Part shown: piece by piece, positions 23,963 to 32,874 of the stretch
Layout of the letters: every line of letters begins with the position of its first letter
How positions within the stretch are numbered: the stretch's first letter is position 1
From: CAYJRR01 sp964372275 [NCBI: uncultured bacterium]
GTDB lineage: Bacteria; CAYJRR01
Assembly (NCBI GenBank): GCA_964372275.1
Contig: CAYJRR010000024.1
Span: 1 to 40,894, forward strand
Direction: 5' to 3'
DNA: 40,894 nucleotides
Notes under the pieces: model-generated
What the model was told of the DNA's origin: nothing
Databases searched by the model: none
The model's input: only the letters and a program-made list of their open reading frames with translations
Translations under genes and position numbers: made by a program

Positions 23963-23988
23963 GTAGCATGCGCCCGCACCCGCAACAA
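23960..23988 (-). promoter_or_regulatory. candidate promoter for the c-di-GMP operon
   Basis: Minus strand TTGTTG (23988-23983), 17-bp spacer, TACGTT (23965-23960) with TGC directly before it (extended -10). Predicted leader about 45 nt to GTG 23907, which supports that start codon. Confidence 0.45.
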
Positions 23989-24073
23989 TCGGGTGGAGGT
24001 CGGGGGGCTGGCCCGATCGTCTCGCGAGGTGATATGTCCCGCGACCGGGATGACACGGGCCGCCGACGGACGG

Positions 24074-24883
24074 ATGACGCCGGTCGAGGCGCTGGCGGAG
24101 GCCGAGGCCGCGGCGCGCGACGCCGGGCGCCTTCTCGCCGGATCGTTCGGGCGCCGCGACCTCCGCGTCGAACTCAAGGGGCGGATCGACCTGGTCACCG
24201 AGATGGACCGCCGCGCGGAGGAGACGATCGTACGGCGGCTGCGTGCCGCCCGCCCGGGGGCGGCGATCCTCGCCGAGGAGAGCGGCACGATCGAAGGGAG
24301 GGGCGGCGCCTCCGGCGGCCACGGGACGTGGATCGTCGATCCGCTGGACGGAACGACCAACTACGCCCACGGCCATCCGCAGTGGTGCGTTTCGATCGCG
24401 TACGCCGACGGAGGGCGGGTTCTCGCCGGGTGCGTCTTCGATCCGCTGCGCGACGAGATGTTCGCCGCGGCGGAGGGGGCGGGGGCGCGCCTCAACGGTG
24501 CGCCGATCCGCGTCTCGGAGATCGTGGCGATCGAGGGCTCGCTCCTGGCGACCGGATTCCCCTACGACCGGCGCGAGCGCGCCGACCACTACCTCTCTTT
24601 CTACAAGGCGGCGATGTGCGCCGCCCAGGGCGTACGCCGAGCCGGATCGGCGGCGCTCGACCTGGCCTGGACCGCGGCCGGCCGCCACGACGGCTTCTTC
24701 GAGTTCAAGCTCAAGGCCTGGGACATCGCCGCCGGCGAGCTCCTGGTGCGCGAAGCGGGGGGCCGAGTCAGCGACGTCTCCGGGGGGCCGCTCCATCTCG
24801 ACGGAGGGGAGACGGTCGCCACGAACGGCCGACTTCACGACGAGCTGCTCCGGCTCCTCCGCGACGCATGGCCCTCGTCGTGA
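24074..24883 (+). CDS. inositol monophosphatase family protein
   Basis: 269 residues, the standard size for this Mg-dependent phosphatase family (SuhB, CysQ, HisN types). Metal and substrate motifs are E68/E69 in ILAEES, DPLDGTTNY (89-97) and WDIAAGELLVREAGG (D217). The exact substrate (inositol-1-phosphate, PAP or histidinol phosphate) cannot be told from these motifs. Two in-frame ATGs are possible (24050 and 24074); the second gives the usual N-terminus. A third ATG at 24034 has the best ribosome site (GAGGTGAT) but is out of frame. Divergent from the diguanylate cyclase. Confidence 0.92.
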   Translation: MTPVEALAEAEAAARDAGRLLAGSFGRRDLRVELKGRIDLVTEMDRRAEETIVRRLRAARPGAAILAEESGTIEGRGGASGGHGTWIVDPLDGTTNYAHGHPQWCVSIAYADGGRVLAGCVFDPLRDEMFAAAEGAGARLNGAPIRVSEIVAIEGSLLATGFPYDRRERADHYLSFYKAAMCAAQGVRRAGSAALDLAWTAAGRHDGFFEFKLKAWDIAAGELLVREAGGRVSDVSGGPLHLDGGETVATNGRLHDELLRLLRDAWPSS

Positions 24884-24908
24884 CCGCGCGAACGTCGACG
24901 AAGGACGT

Positions 24909-25538
24909 CTACGGAAGTCGGACCCGGAACGGCTTGCGCGCGATCGCCTTCTTCCCGCCGACGCGATCCTTGAGCGTCACCTCGGCGATGAAGTCCCCTT
25001 CCTGCACACCGGGGAGCGCCAGGCGCAGCACGAACTGGATCTCGCGGTTCGGCCGCCGGCTCTCGACGGCGCTGACCAGGAAGTCGTCCTGACGCTGCAA
25101 CGGGGTTCCGGCGGCGTCGAGGACCGCGAGATCGGCGGCGAGGTCGATGGCGTACCGGTCGCCGTCCCGACCGCGCTTGAACCCGACCGGCTCGAAGTAG
25201 AGGAGGAGCGGCTCGTCGGGCCGGATCGTGCCGCTCGCGCGCGGGTCGTAGAGGCCGTATCCGCGAACCGAGTCTTCGACCAGGGCGAGCGAGACGATCC
25301 GCAGCGGACCGGCCTCCTCGACCTGGCGCGCCGCCTCGGCCAGCGCATCCGACGCCGCCGAGAGGTCGCCGGCCGCGACCGCCGTTCGCGCCCGCTCGAC
25401 CGCCTCCGACCCCGGTCCCGACGGGGCGGCCGGGGTGTCACCGCGGCCGGAGCAGCCCACGCTCGCCGCGCCGGTCACGGCGATCGAGACGAGCGCGGCC
25501 CGCAACGCGTTCTGGAGAGGAGTCGTCTCGCGCGTCAT
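24909..25538 (-). CDS. putative lipoprotein of unknown function
   Basis: Not recognised. 209 residues. Signal-like N-terminus (QNALRAALVSIAVTGAASVGC) with a probable lipidated Cys near residue 29; the lipobox (SVGC) is imperfect. A helical Ala-rich stretch (ARTAVAAGDLSAASDALAEA) follows, then beta-rich sequence (LLLYFEPVGFKRG, RYAIDLAADLAVLD, GDFIAEVTLKDRVGGK). The final part resembles a secreted Ig-like fold in which LKD and RKPFRV strands close the domain. GGAGAAAGG ribosome site. Preceded by an extended -10 promoter. Confidence 0.78.
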   Translation of the reverse strand: MTRETTPLQNALRAALVSIAVTGAASVGCSGRGDTPAAPSGPGSEAVERARTAVAAGDLSAASDALAEAARQVEEAGPLRIVSLALVEDSVRGYGLYDPRASGTIRPDEPLLLYFEPVGFKRGRDGDRYAIDLAADLAVLDAAGTPLQRQDDFLVSAVESRRPNREIQFVLRLALPGVQEGDFIAEVTLKDRVGGKKAIARKPFRVRLP

Positions 25539-25580
25539 GCCTTTCTCCGGGGAGTTCGACGACACCGGATCGGACGGCGG

Positions 25581-25586
25581 ACTATA
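25581..25586 (-). promoter_or_regulatory. extended -10 promoter for the lipoprotein gene
   Basis: TATAGT on the minus strand (25586-25581) preceded by TGG, an extended -10, in an otherwise GC-rich gap. No good -35 is seen. Predicted leader about 36 nt. Confidence 0.5.
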
Positions 25587-25601
25587 CCAGAGCCGCGCGA
25601 T

Positions 25602-25616
25602 CGGCCGGACCGGCCG
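25602..25616. terminator. hairpin just after the LysR gene
   Basis: CGGCCGG, one-base centre, CCGGCCG: perfect 7-bp arms starting 2-3 nt downstream of the LysR-type gene's stop codon. GC-rich and lacking a T tract, so a weak or Rho-assisted terminator. Confidence 0.4.
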
Positions 25617-25618
25617 CG

Positions 25619-26512
25619 TCAGCGAAGCGGGATGTGGCGGAGCTCCGCGGCGAGGTCGAGGAGCGCCGCCTCCGCCGCGTGGCCACGCCGCCAGACCAAC
25701 CGGAACCGGTCTGCCGGCAACCGCGTCCCGGTGAGGACCGGCACCAGCCGCTTCCGCATCAGGTCCTCCCGAACGAAGTACGCCGGCAACACCGCGACGC
25801 CGGCGCCGTCGAGCACGCGGGCCCGGATCGCGGCGATCGCGCCGAGGAACCGGACGCGGCCGAACGCCCATCGCTCGGCACGCGGAACGGCGTCCAGGAA
25901 GTAGCGGAACAGGGGGAGGTCGCGATCGACGTCGAGAAGCGTATGCGCGGCGGCCTGCTCGGCGCGTTCCAGCGGTTGCCGGACCAGGATCTCGCGGCGG
26001 GCGACGAAGACGTACCGTTCCTCGTGCAGCGGCGCGAAACGCAGGTCGGCCTGGGTGAGTCGGGCGCTGGTGATGGCGGCGTCGATCCGTTCGCCCCGGA
26101 CGCGCGAGATCAGGTCGGGACTGTCGCCGAAGGAAAGGTGGATCGTCCTCTCCGGGCGCCGCCGGGATAGGCGCTCCAACGACGGAACCAACCAGGAGAG
26201 TCCGAGCTCGAAGCGCGTGCCGACCGTCAATTCGAACGGCGCCGCGGCGCCGTCGGACCCGGCGAGCGCCGACAAGCCGGCGGCCTCCTCCAGGATCTTC
26301 CGTGCGCGTGGCAGCAGGCGCGCCCCCGCTTCGGTGAGGGCGACGCGGCGGGTGCTCCGCTCGAACAACCGATGCGCCACCGATGCTTCGAGGCGGCGGA
26401 TCCGGTCTCCGAACGCGGGGGGCGAGAGCGCGACGGCCTGCGCGGCCCGCCGGAAGTTGCGGTGCTCCGCGGCGGCGGCGAAGCAGCGGAGCGACTCGAG
26501 ATCCGGGAGCAC
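25619..26512 (-). CDS. LysR-family transcriptional regulator
   Basis: 297 residues from GTG 26512. Winged helix-turn-helix at 1-65 (LESLRCFAAAAEHRNFRRAA, LFERSTRRVALTEAG), helical linker, then the substrate-binding domain (FELTVGTRFELGLSWLVPSL, GERIDAAITSARL, GAGVAVLPAYFVREDL). Binds DNA and usually controls a divergent gene. A TTG ten codons earlier is possible, but the GTG matches the family's N-terminus. The neighbour across the divergent region is a cytochrome-c-like lipoprotein, with a pair of direct repeats between them. Inducer unknown. Confidence 0.92.
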   Translation of the reverse strand: MLPDLESLRCFAAAAEHRNFRRAAQAVALSPPAFGDRIRRLEASVAHRLFERSTRRVALTEAGARLLPRARKILEEAAGLSALAGSDGAAAPFELTVGTRFELGLSWLVPSLERLSRRRPERTIHLSFGDSPDLISRVRGERIDAAITSARLTQADLRFAPLHEERYVFVARREILVRQPLERAEQAAAHTLLDVDRDLPLFRYFLDAVPRAERWAFGRVRFLGAIAAIRARVLDGAGVAVLPAYFVREDLMRKRLVPVLTGTRLPADRFRLVWRRGHAAEAALLDLAAELRHIPLR

Positions 26513-26523
26513 GCTCCCAGTAT

Positions 26524-26556
26524 GTTCTGAAAATACGATCAATCAAGTTCTGAAAA
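26524..26556. promoter_or_regulatory. probable LysR operator: two direct repeats
   Basis: GTTCTGAAAA occurs exactly twice (26524-26533 and 26547-26556), 23 bp apart centre to centre, in the most AT-rich stretch of the region. Relative to the predicted start of the cytochrome gene, they centre near -69 and -46, where LysR proteins typically bind. Confidence 0.55.
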
Positions 26557-26562
26557 GACGGA

Positions 26563-26591
26563 TTTACGGAAGAGAGCTCCGGCCCTATCGT
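26563..26591 (+). promoter_or_regulatory. promoter of the cytochrome-like lipoprotein gene
   Basis: TTTACG (26563-26568), 17-bp spacer, TATCGT (26586-26591): 4/6 matches in each box. Predicted start near 26598, 18 nt before the ATG, with the direct repeats immediately upstream. Confidence 0.45.
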
Positions 26592-26615
26592 GGTGGACGG
26601 GTTCTGGAGGAGACG

Positions 26616-27056
26616 ATGACGCGAACGGTGACGGTCGGAACGGCGGTGATGCTCCTCGCCTTCGGCGCGGGCTGTGGCGAGGGAGCGGACGGAGGCGATG
26701 ACGCCGCCACCCTGGAAAGGGTCGGCTACGCGGCGACGATCCAGCCCATCTGGGACGCGCACTGCGTGTCCTGCCATCGCGCAGGCGCCGATCTCGACCT
26801 GGAGAGCGCCGGCTCGCGGGAGCGCATCCTGGCGGAGACGGGGACCTGCCTCGAGGACGGCGAGGTGGTCGAGAAACCGCTGGTCGTCCCGGGGGACCCC
26901 GGCGCGAGCGTCCTCTGGCGCAAGCTGGCCAACGAGCTCGACGGCTTCGCCTACAACCGGGAGATGCCCCCGAACGGCCTCGGAGGGCTCCGGGAGGAGG
27001 ACCCGGAGGCGTTCGCCGCGGTCGAGGCCTGGATCGCGGGCGGCGCGCCCGAGTGA
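26616..27056 (+). CDS. cytochrome-c-like lipoprotein, single haem motif
   Basis: 146 residues. Lipoprotein signal MTRTVTVGTAVMLLAFGAGC with Cys at 20. One haem-binding motif C50-V-S-C53-H54 in IQPIWDAHCVSCHRAG, and M117 in REMPPNG as a candidate axial ligand. The ending EAFAAVEAWIAGGAPE matches the C-terminal helix of small c-type cytochrome domains common in Myxococcota and Planctomycetota. Excellent ribosome site GGAGGAG. Likely an envelope-anchored electron carrier or redox sensor; partner unknown. Probably under control of the divergent LysR regulator. Confidence 0.87.
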   Translation: MTRTVTVGTAVMLLAFGAGCGEGADGGDDAATLERVGYAATIQPIWDAHCVSCHRAGADLDLESAGSRERILAETGTCLEDGEVVEKPLVVPGDPGASVLWRKLANELDGFAYNREMPPNGLGGLREEDPEAFAAVEAWIAGGAPE

Positions 27057-27062
27057 GGAACG

Positions 27063-27079
27063 CCGGCGCGTGGCGCCGG
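27063..27079. terminator. hairpin between convergent genes
   Basis: CCGGCGC, loop GTG, GCGCCGG: 7-bp perfect stem filling the 24-bp gap between the cytochrome-like gene and the DUF819 gene. Likely a shared bidirectional terminator. Confidence 0.5.
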
Positions 27080-27080
27080 G

Positions 27081-28319
27081 TCACCCGCCGTGGACGGCGG
27101 CGACGCGCTGCAACAGGACGGCGGTGACGAGACCGCCGTAGGTGCCGAGCACGTACCCGAGGATCGCCAGCAGGACTCCGACCGGCGCCAAGGCCGGGTG
27201 GAACGCCGCGGCGACGACGGGGGCGGAGGCGGCGCCTCCGATGTTCGCCTGCGAGCCGACGGCGGCGAAGAAGATCGGCGCGCGCAGCCAGCGGCGCACG
27301 GCCAGGACGACGGCGCCGTGGATCGCGATCCACAGCAAGCCGATCGCGAGCAACGGCAGGTTCTCCGTGATCCGGTCGAACCGCGCCCCGGCGCCGATCG
27401 ACGCCACCAGCAGGTAGAGGAAGACCGAGCCGATCTTGCTCGCGCCGGCCCCCTCCAGCCGGCGGGCCGGCGTGAACGAGAGCGCCAGCCCGGCCGCGGT
27501 GGCGATCGAGACGACCCAGGTGAACCGGTTCACGATCGTGCCGATCTCGGGAAGAAGGTCGGCGAGGGCGTGGGCGACGACGGTCGCGCCGAAGCCGATC
27601 GCCGCGATCTGCAGGAGGTCGGGAAGGGTGGACGGCCGGACGAGCGCGAGCTGGTATCGTTCGACACGCTCCCGGACCGCATCCAGCCGGGAGCGATCGG
27701 CCCCGATCGCGGCGTCCATCTTCGCCTCCCGCCCGGAGAACCAGAGGAGCACCGCCATCCAGAGGTTCGCCGCGGCGACGTCGACCACCACCATCAGCGC
27801 CAGGATCGTGTCGCTCGCGCCGACGCTCTCGCCCACCGCGACGAAGTTCGCGCCGCCGCCGATCCAGGATCCGGACAGCGCCGCCAGGCCCTTCCAGGCC
27901 TCGGCGACCGCCGCGTCGGGGATCGCCCAGCCGAGCGCCAGGAAGGCCAATGGACCGCCGATCACCACGCTGGCCGTCCCGGCCAGGAACAGGACCACCG
28001 CGTCGCGCCCGAGGGACAGGACGGCGGGGATGTCGGTGGCGAGCACCATCAGCACCAGGCTTGCCGGGAGGAGGTAGCTCTTGACGAACGAGAAGAGCGG
28101 CGACGCGCTCGGGATCACGCCGACGTTCGACAGGAGCGCCGGCACGAAGTAGCAGAAGACGAGCAGCGGGACGGCGCGGAAGAGGCGCCCCCCGGGTCCG
28201 GTACGCTCGGCACCGAACAGCGCCGCGAGCACCGCGAGCAGGACGGCGAGAACCGCCATGGGCTGCTCGATCCACGCCGTCGCCGGCGCGCTCGCGGCCG
28301 CGGCCCCGGCGACGCTCAC
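27081..28319 (-). CDS. DUF819 family integral membrane protein
   Basis: 412 residues, highly hydrophobic, with about 10-11 TM helices. Family features include VLATDIPAVLSLG early, LSGSWIGGGANFVAVGESVG in the middle and a second half with VGSQANIGGAASAPVVAAAFHP and GYVLGTYGGL. The two halves look like an inverted or tandem repeat, as in secondary transporters. The DUF819 family has no settled substrate. Start GTG overlaps the upstream stop (GTGA); an ATG 20 codons in is an alternative. Co-transcribed with the SRPBCC gene. Confidence 0.87.
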   Translation of the reverse strand: MSVAGAAAASAPATAWIEQPMAVLAVLLAVLAALFGAERTGPGGRLFRAVPLLVFCYFVPALLSNVGVIPSASPLFSFVKSYLLPASLVLMVLATDIPAVLSLGRDAVVLFLAGTASVVIGGPLAFLALGWAIPDAAVAEAWKGLAALSGSWIGGGANFVAVGESVGASDTILALMVVVDVAAANLWMAVLLWFSGREAKMDAAIGADRSRLDAVRERVERYQLALVRPSTLPDLLQIAAIGFGATVVAHALADLLPEIGTIVNRFTWVVSIATAAGLALSFTPARRLEGAGASKIGSVFLYLLVASIGAGARFDRITENLPLLAIGLLWIAIHGAVVLAVRRWLRAPIFFAAVGSQANIGGAASAPVVAAAFHPALAPVGVLLAILGYVLGTYGGLVTAVLLQRVAAVHGG

Positions 28320-28975
28320 GGTTTGGCCACGTCGTCGGGCGTCTCCGCCCGCTTCTTCACCGCCGCGGCGACGACGGTGGCGCTCGAGGCGAGGATCGCC
28401 GACTCCATCGAGGGCTGGTCCTTCAGGAGCTTCCGGGTGAGGAAACCCATCTTCCGCAGGTCGTAGATCGTCGAATAGAAGAGGAGCGTCTTGGCGCCGC
28501 CCTCGAGCGGCAGGAAAGCGTAGGACCCGCTTCCCCCTTTCAGGTCACCGTCGACGATCTCGAACGGGATCGTGTCCGCCGACCCGGTCTTGTAGCGGAT
28601 GGTGTAGCGGCAGGAGGTGGTGATCACCGAGAACTTGAACTTCAGCGTCATCTCCACGTCCTGGTGGTCGGCCTCGGTGGCGATCACCTTCGCCTCGTCG
28701 ACCTGCGGGACGAACGCCTTGTGGCCCGCGAAGTCCGAGACCAGCTTGTGCACCTGCGCCGGCGGCGCGTCGACGACGATCCCGGCGGTCACCAGCGAGA
28801 CCTTCCCCTTCGCGTCCGAGTCGACGACGACCACCGAGCCGCGCTCCGCCAACGCCCGCAACGTGGCCGGGTCGAGCCCGGCGGGGTCGAATCCCCGCGC
28901 GCCCGCGACGGGCACGGCGGAAGGGTTGGCGACGAGCAGACCGGCGGCGATGATCAAGCGGACCATGCGCGGCAT
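28316..28975 (-). CDS. exported SRPBCC/START-like protein
   Basis: 219 residues with a signal peptide (MVRLIIAAGLLVANPSAVPVAG) and a START-like helix-grip fold: VTAGIVVDAPPAQVHKLVSDF, VPQVDEAKVIATEADHQDVEM, LKFKFSVITTSCRYTIRYK, LKGGSGSYAFLPLEGGAKT and the long C-terminal helix. Such folds bind hydrophobic ligands; exported versions may handle lipids, which fits an outer-membrane organism, but the ligand is unknown. Starts at ATG 28975 or 28966; no strong ribosome site. Coupled to the DUF819 membrane protein. Confidence 0.83.
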   Translation of the reverse strand: MPRMVRLIIAAGLLVANPSAVPVAGARGFDPAGLDPATLRALAERGSVVVVDSDAKGKVSLVTAGIVVDAPPAQVHKLVSDFAGHKAFVPQVDEAKVIATEADHQDVEMTLKFKFSVITTSCRYTIRYKTGSADTIPFEIVDGDLKGGSGSYAFLPLEGGAKTLLFYSTIYDLRKMGFLTRKLLKDQPSMESAILASSATVVAAAVKKRAETPDDVAKP

Positions 28976-29044
28976 GATAGCCGCCGCCCCGGCCCGGGGC
29001 GAGCGCCGGTCCGATGTCGCCTCGTCGGACTCGATTCATGAGCC

Positions 29045-29059
29045 CCGGCGGTCCGCCGG
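29045..29059 (-). terminator. hairpin after the malic enzyme operon
   Basis: CCGGCGG, one-base centre, CCGCCGG; 7-bp perfect arms beginning 7 nt beyond the last stop of the malic-enzyme operon. No T tract. Confidence 0.45.
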
Positions 29060-29066
29060 ACGCGGG

Positions 29067-29498
29067 TCAGAAGCTGGCGCAGGCGGCGGAGGTCTGGGTG
29101 GCGGTCGACCAGTCGCGGTCGAGTGTGAGGTCCTCGCTCCACTCCTGGAAGAGGTCGCCGTAGGTCCAGACGAGGTCGGTCGGCGGCGGATCGCAGGTCG
29201 AATCGACGTCGAGGTCGACGAAGAAGTCGAGGCGGAGGCGCGTCGACGCCTCGTCGTCGATGGTGCCTTCCAGCACGTCCTTGAACGCGACCTGGAAGCT
29301 GGAGTCGACGACGGTCGCCGTGAGCGCCTTCAGCACCTGGCCGTCCCCGTCCACGCGCAGCGCCACGTGGATCGCCTTCCCTTCGCCCCCGCCGACGTCC
29401 CCCGACACGACGAGGTCGTGGCTCGTGTCGAGCCCCGACGACGAGCATGCCAACAGCCCGATCGCGGCGAGCGCCGCGCACGGCGTTCGAACGTTCAC
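29067..29498 (-). CDS. small lipoprotein coupled to malic enzyme gene
   Basis: Not recognised. 143 residues: lipoprotein signal ([18 protein letters not shown], Cys at 18), a Ser-rich tether, then beta-rich sequence ([36 protein letters not shown]) and an acidic Asp-rich segment ([15 protein letters not shown]). Two further Cys residues could form a disulfide. Start GTG overlaps the malic enzyme stop (GTGA), the expected sign of coupled translation. A link to malate metabolism is not evident. Confidence 0.72.
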   Translation of the reverse strand: MNVRTPCAALAAIGLLACSSSGLDTSHDLVVSGDVGGGEGKAIHVALRVDGDGQVLKALTATVVDSSFQVAFKDVLEGTIDDEASTRLRLDFFVDLDVDSTCDPPPTDLVWTYGDLFQEWSEDLTLDRDWSTATQTSAACASF

Positions 29499-31813
29499 GA
29501 GCGGCCGGCCACCCTCGGCCGCGGGATCCGGGCGGCGGCCTGGTCCTGGGCCTGGACGGCGGTCACCGCCGCCATGCTCACCACCTCGTTCACCGTCGAT
29601 CCGCGCTGCAGCACGTTCACCGGTGCGTCGATCCCCATCAGGATCGGCCCGATCGCTTCGGCGCCGGCGAGCTTGAGCATCAACTTGTAGGCGATGTTCC
29701 CGGAGGCGAGGTCGGGGAAGACCAGCACGTTGGCGCTCCCCCGGAGGGAGCAGAACGGGAACAACTCGTCGCGCAGCTCGGCGTCGATCGCGACATCGGC
29801 CTGCATCTCGCCGTCCACCTTCAACGAAGGGTTTCGTTGACGGACCAGCTCGGTGGCCCGCCGGACCTTCTCGGTCTGGGGGTGGGAGGTCGACCCGAAG
29901 CTGGAGAACGACAGCATCGCCACCCGCGGCTCCTCGTCGGTGAAGAAGCGCACCTGATCCGCCGTCTGCAGCGCGATCTCCGCCAGGTCCTCGGCGCTGG
30001 GCTCGATGTTCACCGTGGTGTCGGCGAAGAAGGTGACCTTGTTCTTGAACAGGATCACGTAGAGGCCGCACACCTTCCGTACGCCGTCCTTGAGCTTGAT
30101 CAGCTGCAACGACGGCCGGATCGTGTCGGAGTAGGCGGTCCGGTTCCCCGACAGCAGTCCGTCGGCATCGCCGCGGTGGACCATCATCGGACCGAAGGCG
30201 TTGCGGTGGCGCAGGAAGCGCTTGGCCTCGCCGAGGTTGTTGATCCCCTTCCGCTGCCGCATCTCCAGCAGCTCCTCGGCGTACGACTCGAAAAGCGGGA
30301 ACTCCTCCGGGTGGATGATCCGCACGTCGGGAAGGTCGAGGTCGAGCTCGGCGATCTTCCGCCGCACCGCCTTCTCGCGGCCGAGGAGGATCGGGATCGC
30401 GATCTTCTCGTCTACCAGCACCTGGCAGGCGTGGAGGATCTTCTCGTCGTCCCCTTCCGGGAAGACGATCCGCTTGAGCGACCGCTGCGCCTTCTTGATG
30501 ATCGGCCGCATCACCTCCCGGCTCCGACCCAGAAGCCGCTCCAGACGGTCGCGATAGGCGTCCGGTCCGTCGAGCGAGAGCCTCGCCACCCCGCTCGCCA
30601 CCGCCGCCTGGGCCACCGCCGGCGCCACCGTCAGCAGCAGGCGCGGGTCGAACGGCTTCGGGATGATGTACTCCGGTCCGAACTTGAGGCGCTCCCCGCC
30701 ATAGGCCTTCTGCACGATGTCGGGAACGTCCTCGCGGGCGAGACGAGCCAGCGCCCGCACCGCGGCCAGCTTCATCTCGACGTTGATCTTGCGCGCCCGC
30801 ACGTCGAGCGCGCCGCGGAAGATGAACGGGAAGCCGAGGACGTTGTTCACCTGGTTGGGGAAGTCGCTGCGGCCGGTGGCCATCACCACGTCGGGCCTCG
30901 CCGCCCTGGCCTCTTCCGGCAGGATCTCCGGATCGGGGTTGGCCATGGCGAAGACGATCGGCCGCTTCGCCATCCGGGCCAGCATCGGCCCGCGGAGGAT
31001 CCCACCCTTCGAACAGCCGACGAAGACGTCCGCGCCGTCGAGGGCGTCCTCCATCGTCCGCGCCTTCGTGTCCTGCGCGAACTCCTCCTTGTGACGGTTG
31101 GTCGGCTCCGGCCTCCCCTTGTAGACGACCCCCTTCTGGTCGAGGAGGAGCACGTTCTCCCGCTTCACCCCCAGCGAGAGATAGAGGCGCGCCGTCGCCA
31201 ACGCCGCCGCGCCGGCCCCCGAGAAGACGACCCGCACCCGATCGAGGTCCTTCTCCACCAGGTCGAGCGCGTTCAGGAGCGCCGCCGCGGAGATGATCGC
31301 CGTCCCGTGCTGGTCGTCGTGGAAGACGGGGATGTTCATCCGCTCGATCAACGCCTCCTCGATCTCGAAGCAGTCGGGGGCCTTGATGTCCTCCAGGTTG
31401 ATCCCGCCGAAGGTCGGTTCCAGCGCCGCCACCGTCTCGATCACCTGCCTGGGATCCTTCACCCCGAGCTCGATGTCGAAGACGTCGATTCCGGCGAAGC
31501 GCTTGAAGAGGATCCCCTTCCCTTCCATCACCGGCTTGCCGGCGAGCCCGCCGATGTCGCCCAGGCCCAGCACCGCCGTCCCGTTGGTGACGACCGCCAC
31601 CAGGTTCCCCTTGGCGGTGTAGCGGTAGGCGAGGTCGGGGTCCTTCGCGATCTCGAGGCACGGCTCGGCGACCCCGGGGGTGTAGGCGAGCGACAGATCG
31701 CGCTGGTTGTGGAACGACTTGGTCGGGACGACTTCGATCTTTCCCGGCTTCGGATTGGCGTGGTACTCCAGCGCGTCCTTGCGGCGGACGTTCGCCTTGT
31801 CCATGTCACCCAT
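29495..31813 (-). CDS. maeB: NADP-type malic enzyme with phosphotransacetylase-like domain
   Basis: Oxidative decarboxylation of malate to pyruvate with NAD(P)H formation. 772 residues, as for MaeB. Malic domain: YTPGVAEP (44-51), GLGDIGG (83-89), [15 protein letters not shown] (165-173). NAD-binding fold with GAGAAA near 199-204 and MANPDPEI. From about 440 a phosphotransacetylase-like domain ([37 protein letters not shown]) that is usually regulatory rather than catalytic. ATG at 31813 or 31804. Sits 16 bp after a lipoprotein gene and overlaps another, forming an operon. Confidence 0.95.
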   Translation of the reverse strand: MGDMDKANVRRKDALEYHANPKPGKIEVVPTKSFHNQRDLSLAYTPGVAEPCLEIAKDPDLAYRYTAKGNLVAVVTNGTAVLGLGDIGGLAGKPVMEGKGILFKRFAGIDVFDIELGVKDPRQVIETVAALEPTFGGINLEDIKAPDCFEIEEALIERMNIPVFHDDQHGTAIISAAALLNALDLVEKDLDRVRVVFSGAGAAALATARLYLSLGVKRENVLLLDQKGVVYKGRPEPTNRHKEEFAQDTKARTMEDALDGADVFVGCSKGGILRGPMLARMAKRPIVFAMANPDPEILPEEARAARPDVVMATGRSDFPNQVNNVLGFPFIFRGALDVRARKINVEMKLAAVRALARLAREDVPDIVQKAYGGERLKFGPEYIIPKPFDPRLLLTVAPAVAQAAVASGVARLSLDGPDAYRDRLERLLGRSREVMRPIIKKAQRSLKRIVFPEGDDEKILHACQVLVDEKIAIPILLGREKAVRRKIAELDLDLPDVRIIHPEEFPLFESYAEELLEMRQRKGINNLGEAKRFLRHRNAFGPMMVHRGDADGLLSGNRTAYSDTIRPSLQLIKLKDGVRKVCGLYVILFKNKVTFFADTTVNIEPSAEDLAEIALQTADQVRFFTDEEPRVAMLSFSSFGSTSHPQTEKVRRATELVRQRNPSLKVDGEMQADVAIDAELRDELFPFCSLRGSANVLVFPDLASGNIAYKLMLKLAGAEAIGPILMGIDAPVNVLQRGSTVNEVVSMAAVTAVQAQDQAAARIPRPRVAGRS

Positions 31814-31829
31814 GGGGGCGAAGCCTACG

Positions 31830-32777
31830 TCACTTCGTCAGCTGGATGAACCACTCCTTGTCCCGGACCTTGGCGAACTGCGGGTCGCTGACGGCGCGAT
31901 CCTTGAGCGACGCGTCGACCGAGCTGACGGCCCAGGTGAGGATCTCCCGCGCCGCGGGGTTGTCGGTGAGCGCGGCGGCGGCGGCGAGGTTGTAGTACGA
32001 CTCCGCCGACTTCGGATCGGCGGCGACGGCGTTGCGGAAGAGGTTCGCCGAATCGAGGTACTGCTTGCGCGCGTGGTAGTCGTTGCCGGTGCGCAGGTAG
32101 GTCTCGCTCGCCAGCGTGGTGAAGTCGGCCACCGACACCGCGAAGGAGTCGGCGCAGTCGCCGGTCGATCCGTGGAGGAGGAGCCCCAGCCCGTCGGCGT
32201 CGGGGGCGATCGCCAACGCCTCCGGGTGGACCTTCAGCGATCCCGGCTTCGCCGGCGCGACCGTCGCCTCGACCCCGAACACCTTGATCGACTCTCCCGG
32301 GACCCTGGCCCCGGCGCGCACGGTGGCGGCGCCGACCGGCTCCCAGGTCAGGTCGAGACCGACCGCCCACGCGTAGTAGTCGGGCTCGCGCACGGCGTGC
32401 AATTGGTAGTCGCGCTTCTGCAGGCGCTGCTCCACCTGCGAACGTTTTTCGGCGGCGTCGGCGTCGGCGTCGCCGAACGCATACTCGACGCGGGTGCCGT
32501 CGCGCTTCACGAACTCGCAGGTGGTCCGCGCCGCGCACGCCGAGACGAGGCAGTAGCCGAACTCCTTCCCGTCCTTCGACCAGCCGTAGGCGGTGGCATG
32601 GTTCACGCCTCCGCCGGCCGCCAGCTTCGGCAACGGCGGGTCGATCCCCGACACCCCCTTCTTGACGCGCTTGGGGGTGGGAAGGATCGACTTCGTGGTC
32701 AGGGCATCGCAGGCCGCCAGGGGCGCCGCGATCGACGCCAAGATCGCGAGGCGCAAACCTTTCCGGCGCAATCTCAA
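31830..32777 (-). CDS. lipoprotein upstream of malic enzyme
   Basis: Not recognised. About 315 residues. The chosen TTG start at 32777 gives an ideal lipoprotein signal ([20 protein letters not shown], then AAC); an ATG at 32846 is in frame but adds 23 residues before the signal and leaves only 28 bp to the divergent gene. Contains several Cys ([15 protein letters not shown]), a beta-rich middle and a C-terminal TPR-like helical part ([20 protein letters not shown]) ending [11 protein letters not shown]. No catalytic motif seen. Operon with maeB. Confidence 0.7.
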   Translation of the reverse strand: MRLRRKGLRLAILASIAAPLAACDALTTKSILPTPKRVKKGVSGIDPPLPKLAAGGGVNHATAYGWSKDGKEFGYCLVSACAARTTCEFVKRDGTRVEYAFGDADADAAEKRSQVEQRLQKRDYQLHAVREPDYYAWAVGLDLTWEPVGAATVRAGARVPGESIKVFGVEATVAPAKPGSLKVHPEALAIAPDADGLGLLLHGSTGDCADSFAVSVADFTTLASETYLRTGNDYHARKQYLDSANLFRNAVAADPKSAESYYNLAAAAALTDNPAAREILTWAVSSVDASLKDRAVSDPQFAKVRDKEWFIQLTK

Positions 32778-32874
32778 AATCGTCCCGGCGAGCCCCTTTC
32801 CGGCGCGGATCGGTGTGCTACCTGTTGGAGAGGGACCCGCTCTCATCACCGGACCGAACACAAGGCGTTCCTCC

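Noticed and set aside
24034-24073. ATG at 24034 with the best ribosome site (GAGGTGAT) before the inositol monophosphatase gene
   Set aside because: It is out of frame with the enzyme and opens only an Arg/Asp-rich frame; kept as a note because a frameshift in the assembly could explain it.
23908-24360. N-terminal extension of the diguanylate cyclase by 151 codons
   Set aside because: Low-complexity sequence antisense to the inositol monophosphatase gene and crossing the predicted promoter; the receiver domain is complete without it.
27090-28466. 458-codon plus-strand frame opposite the DUF819 gene
   Set aside because: Asp/Arg/Gly-rich antisense shadow; the minus strand encodes a clear membrane protein with coupled start.
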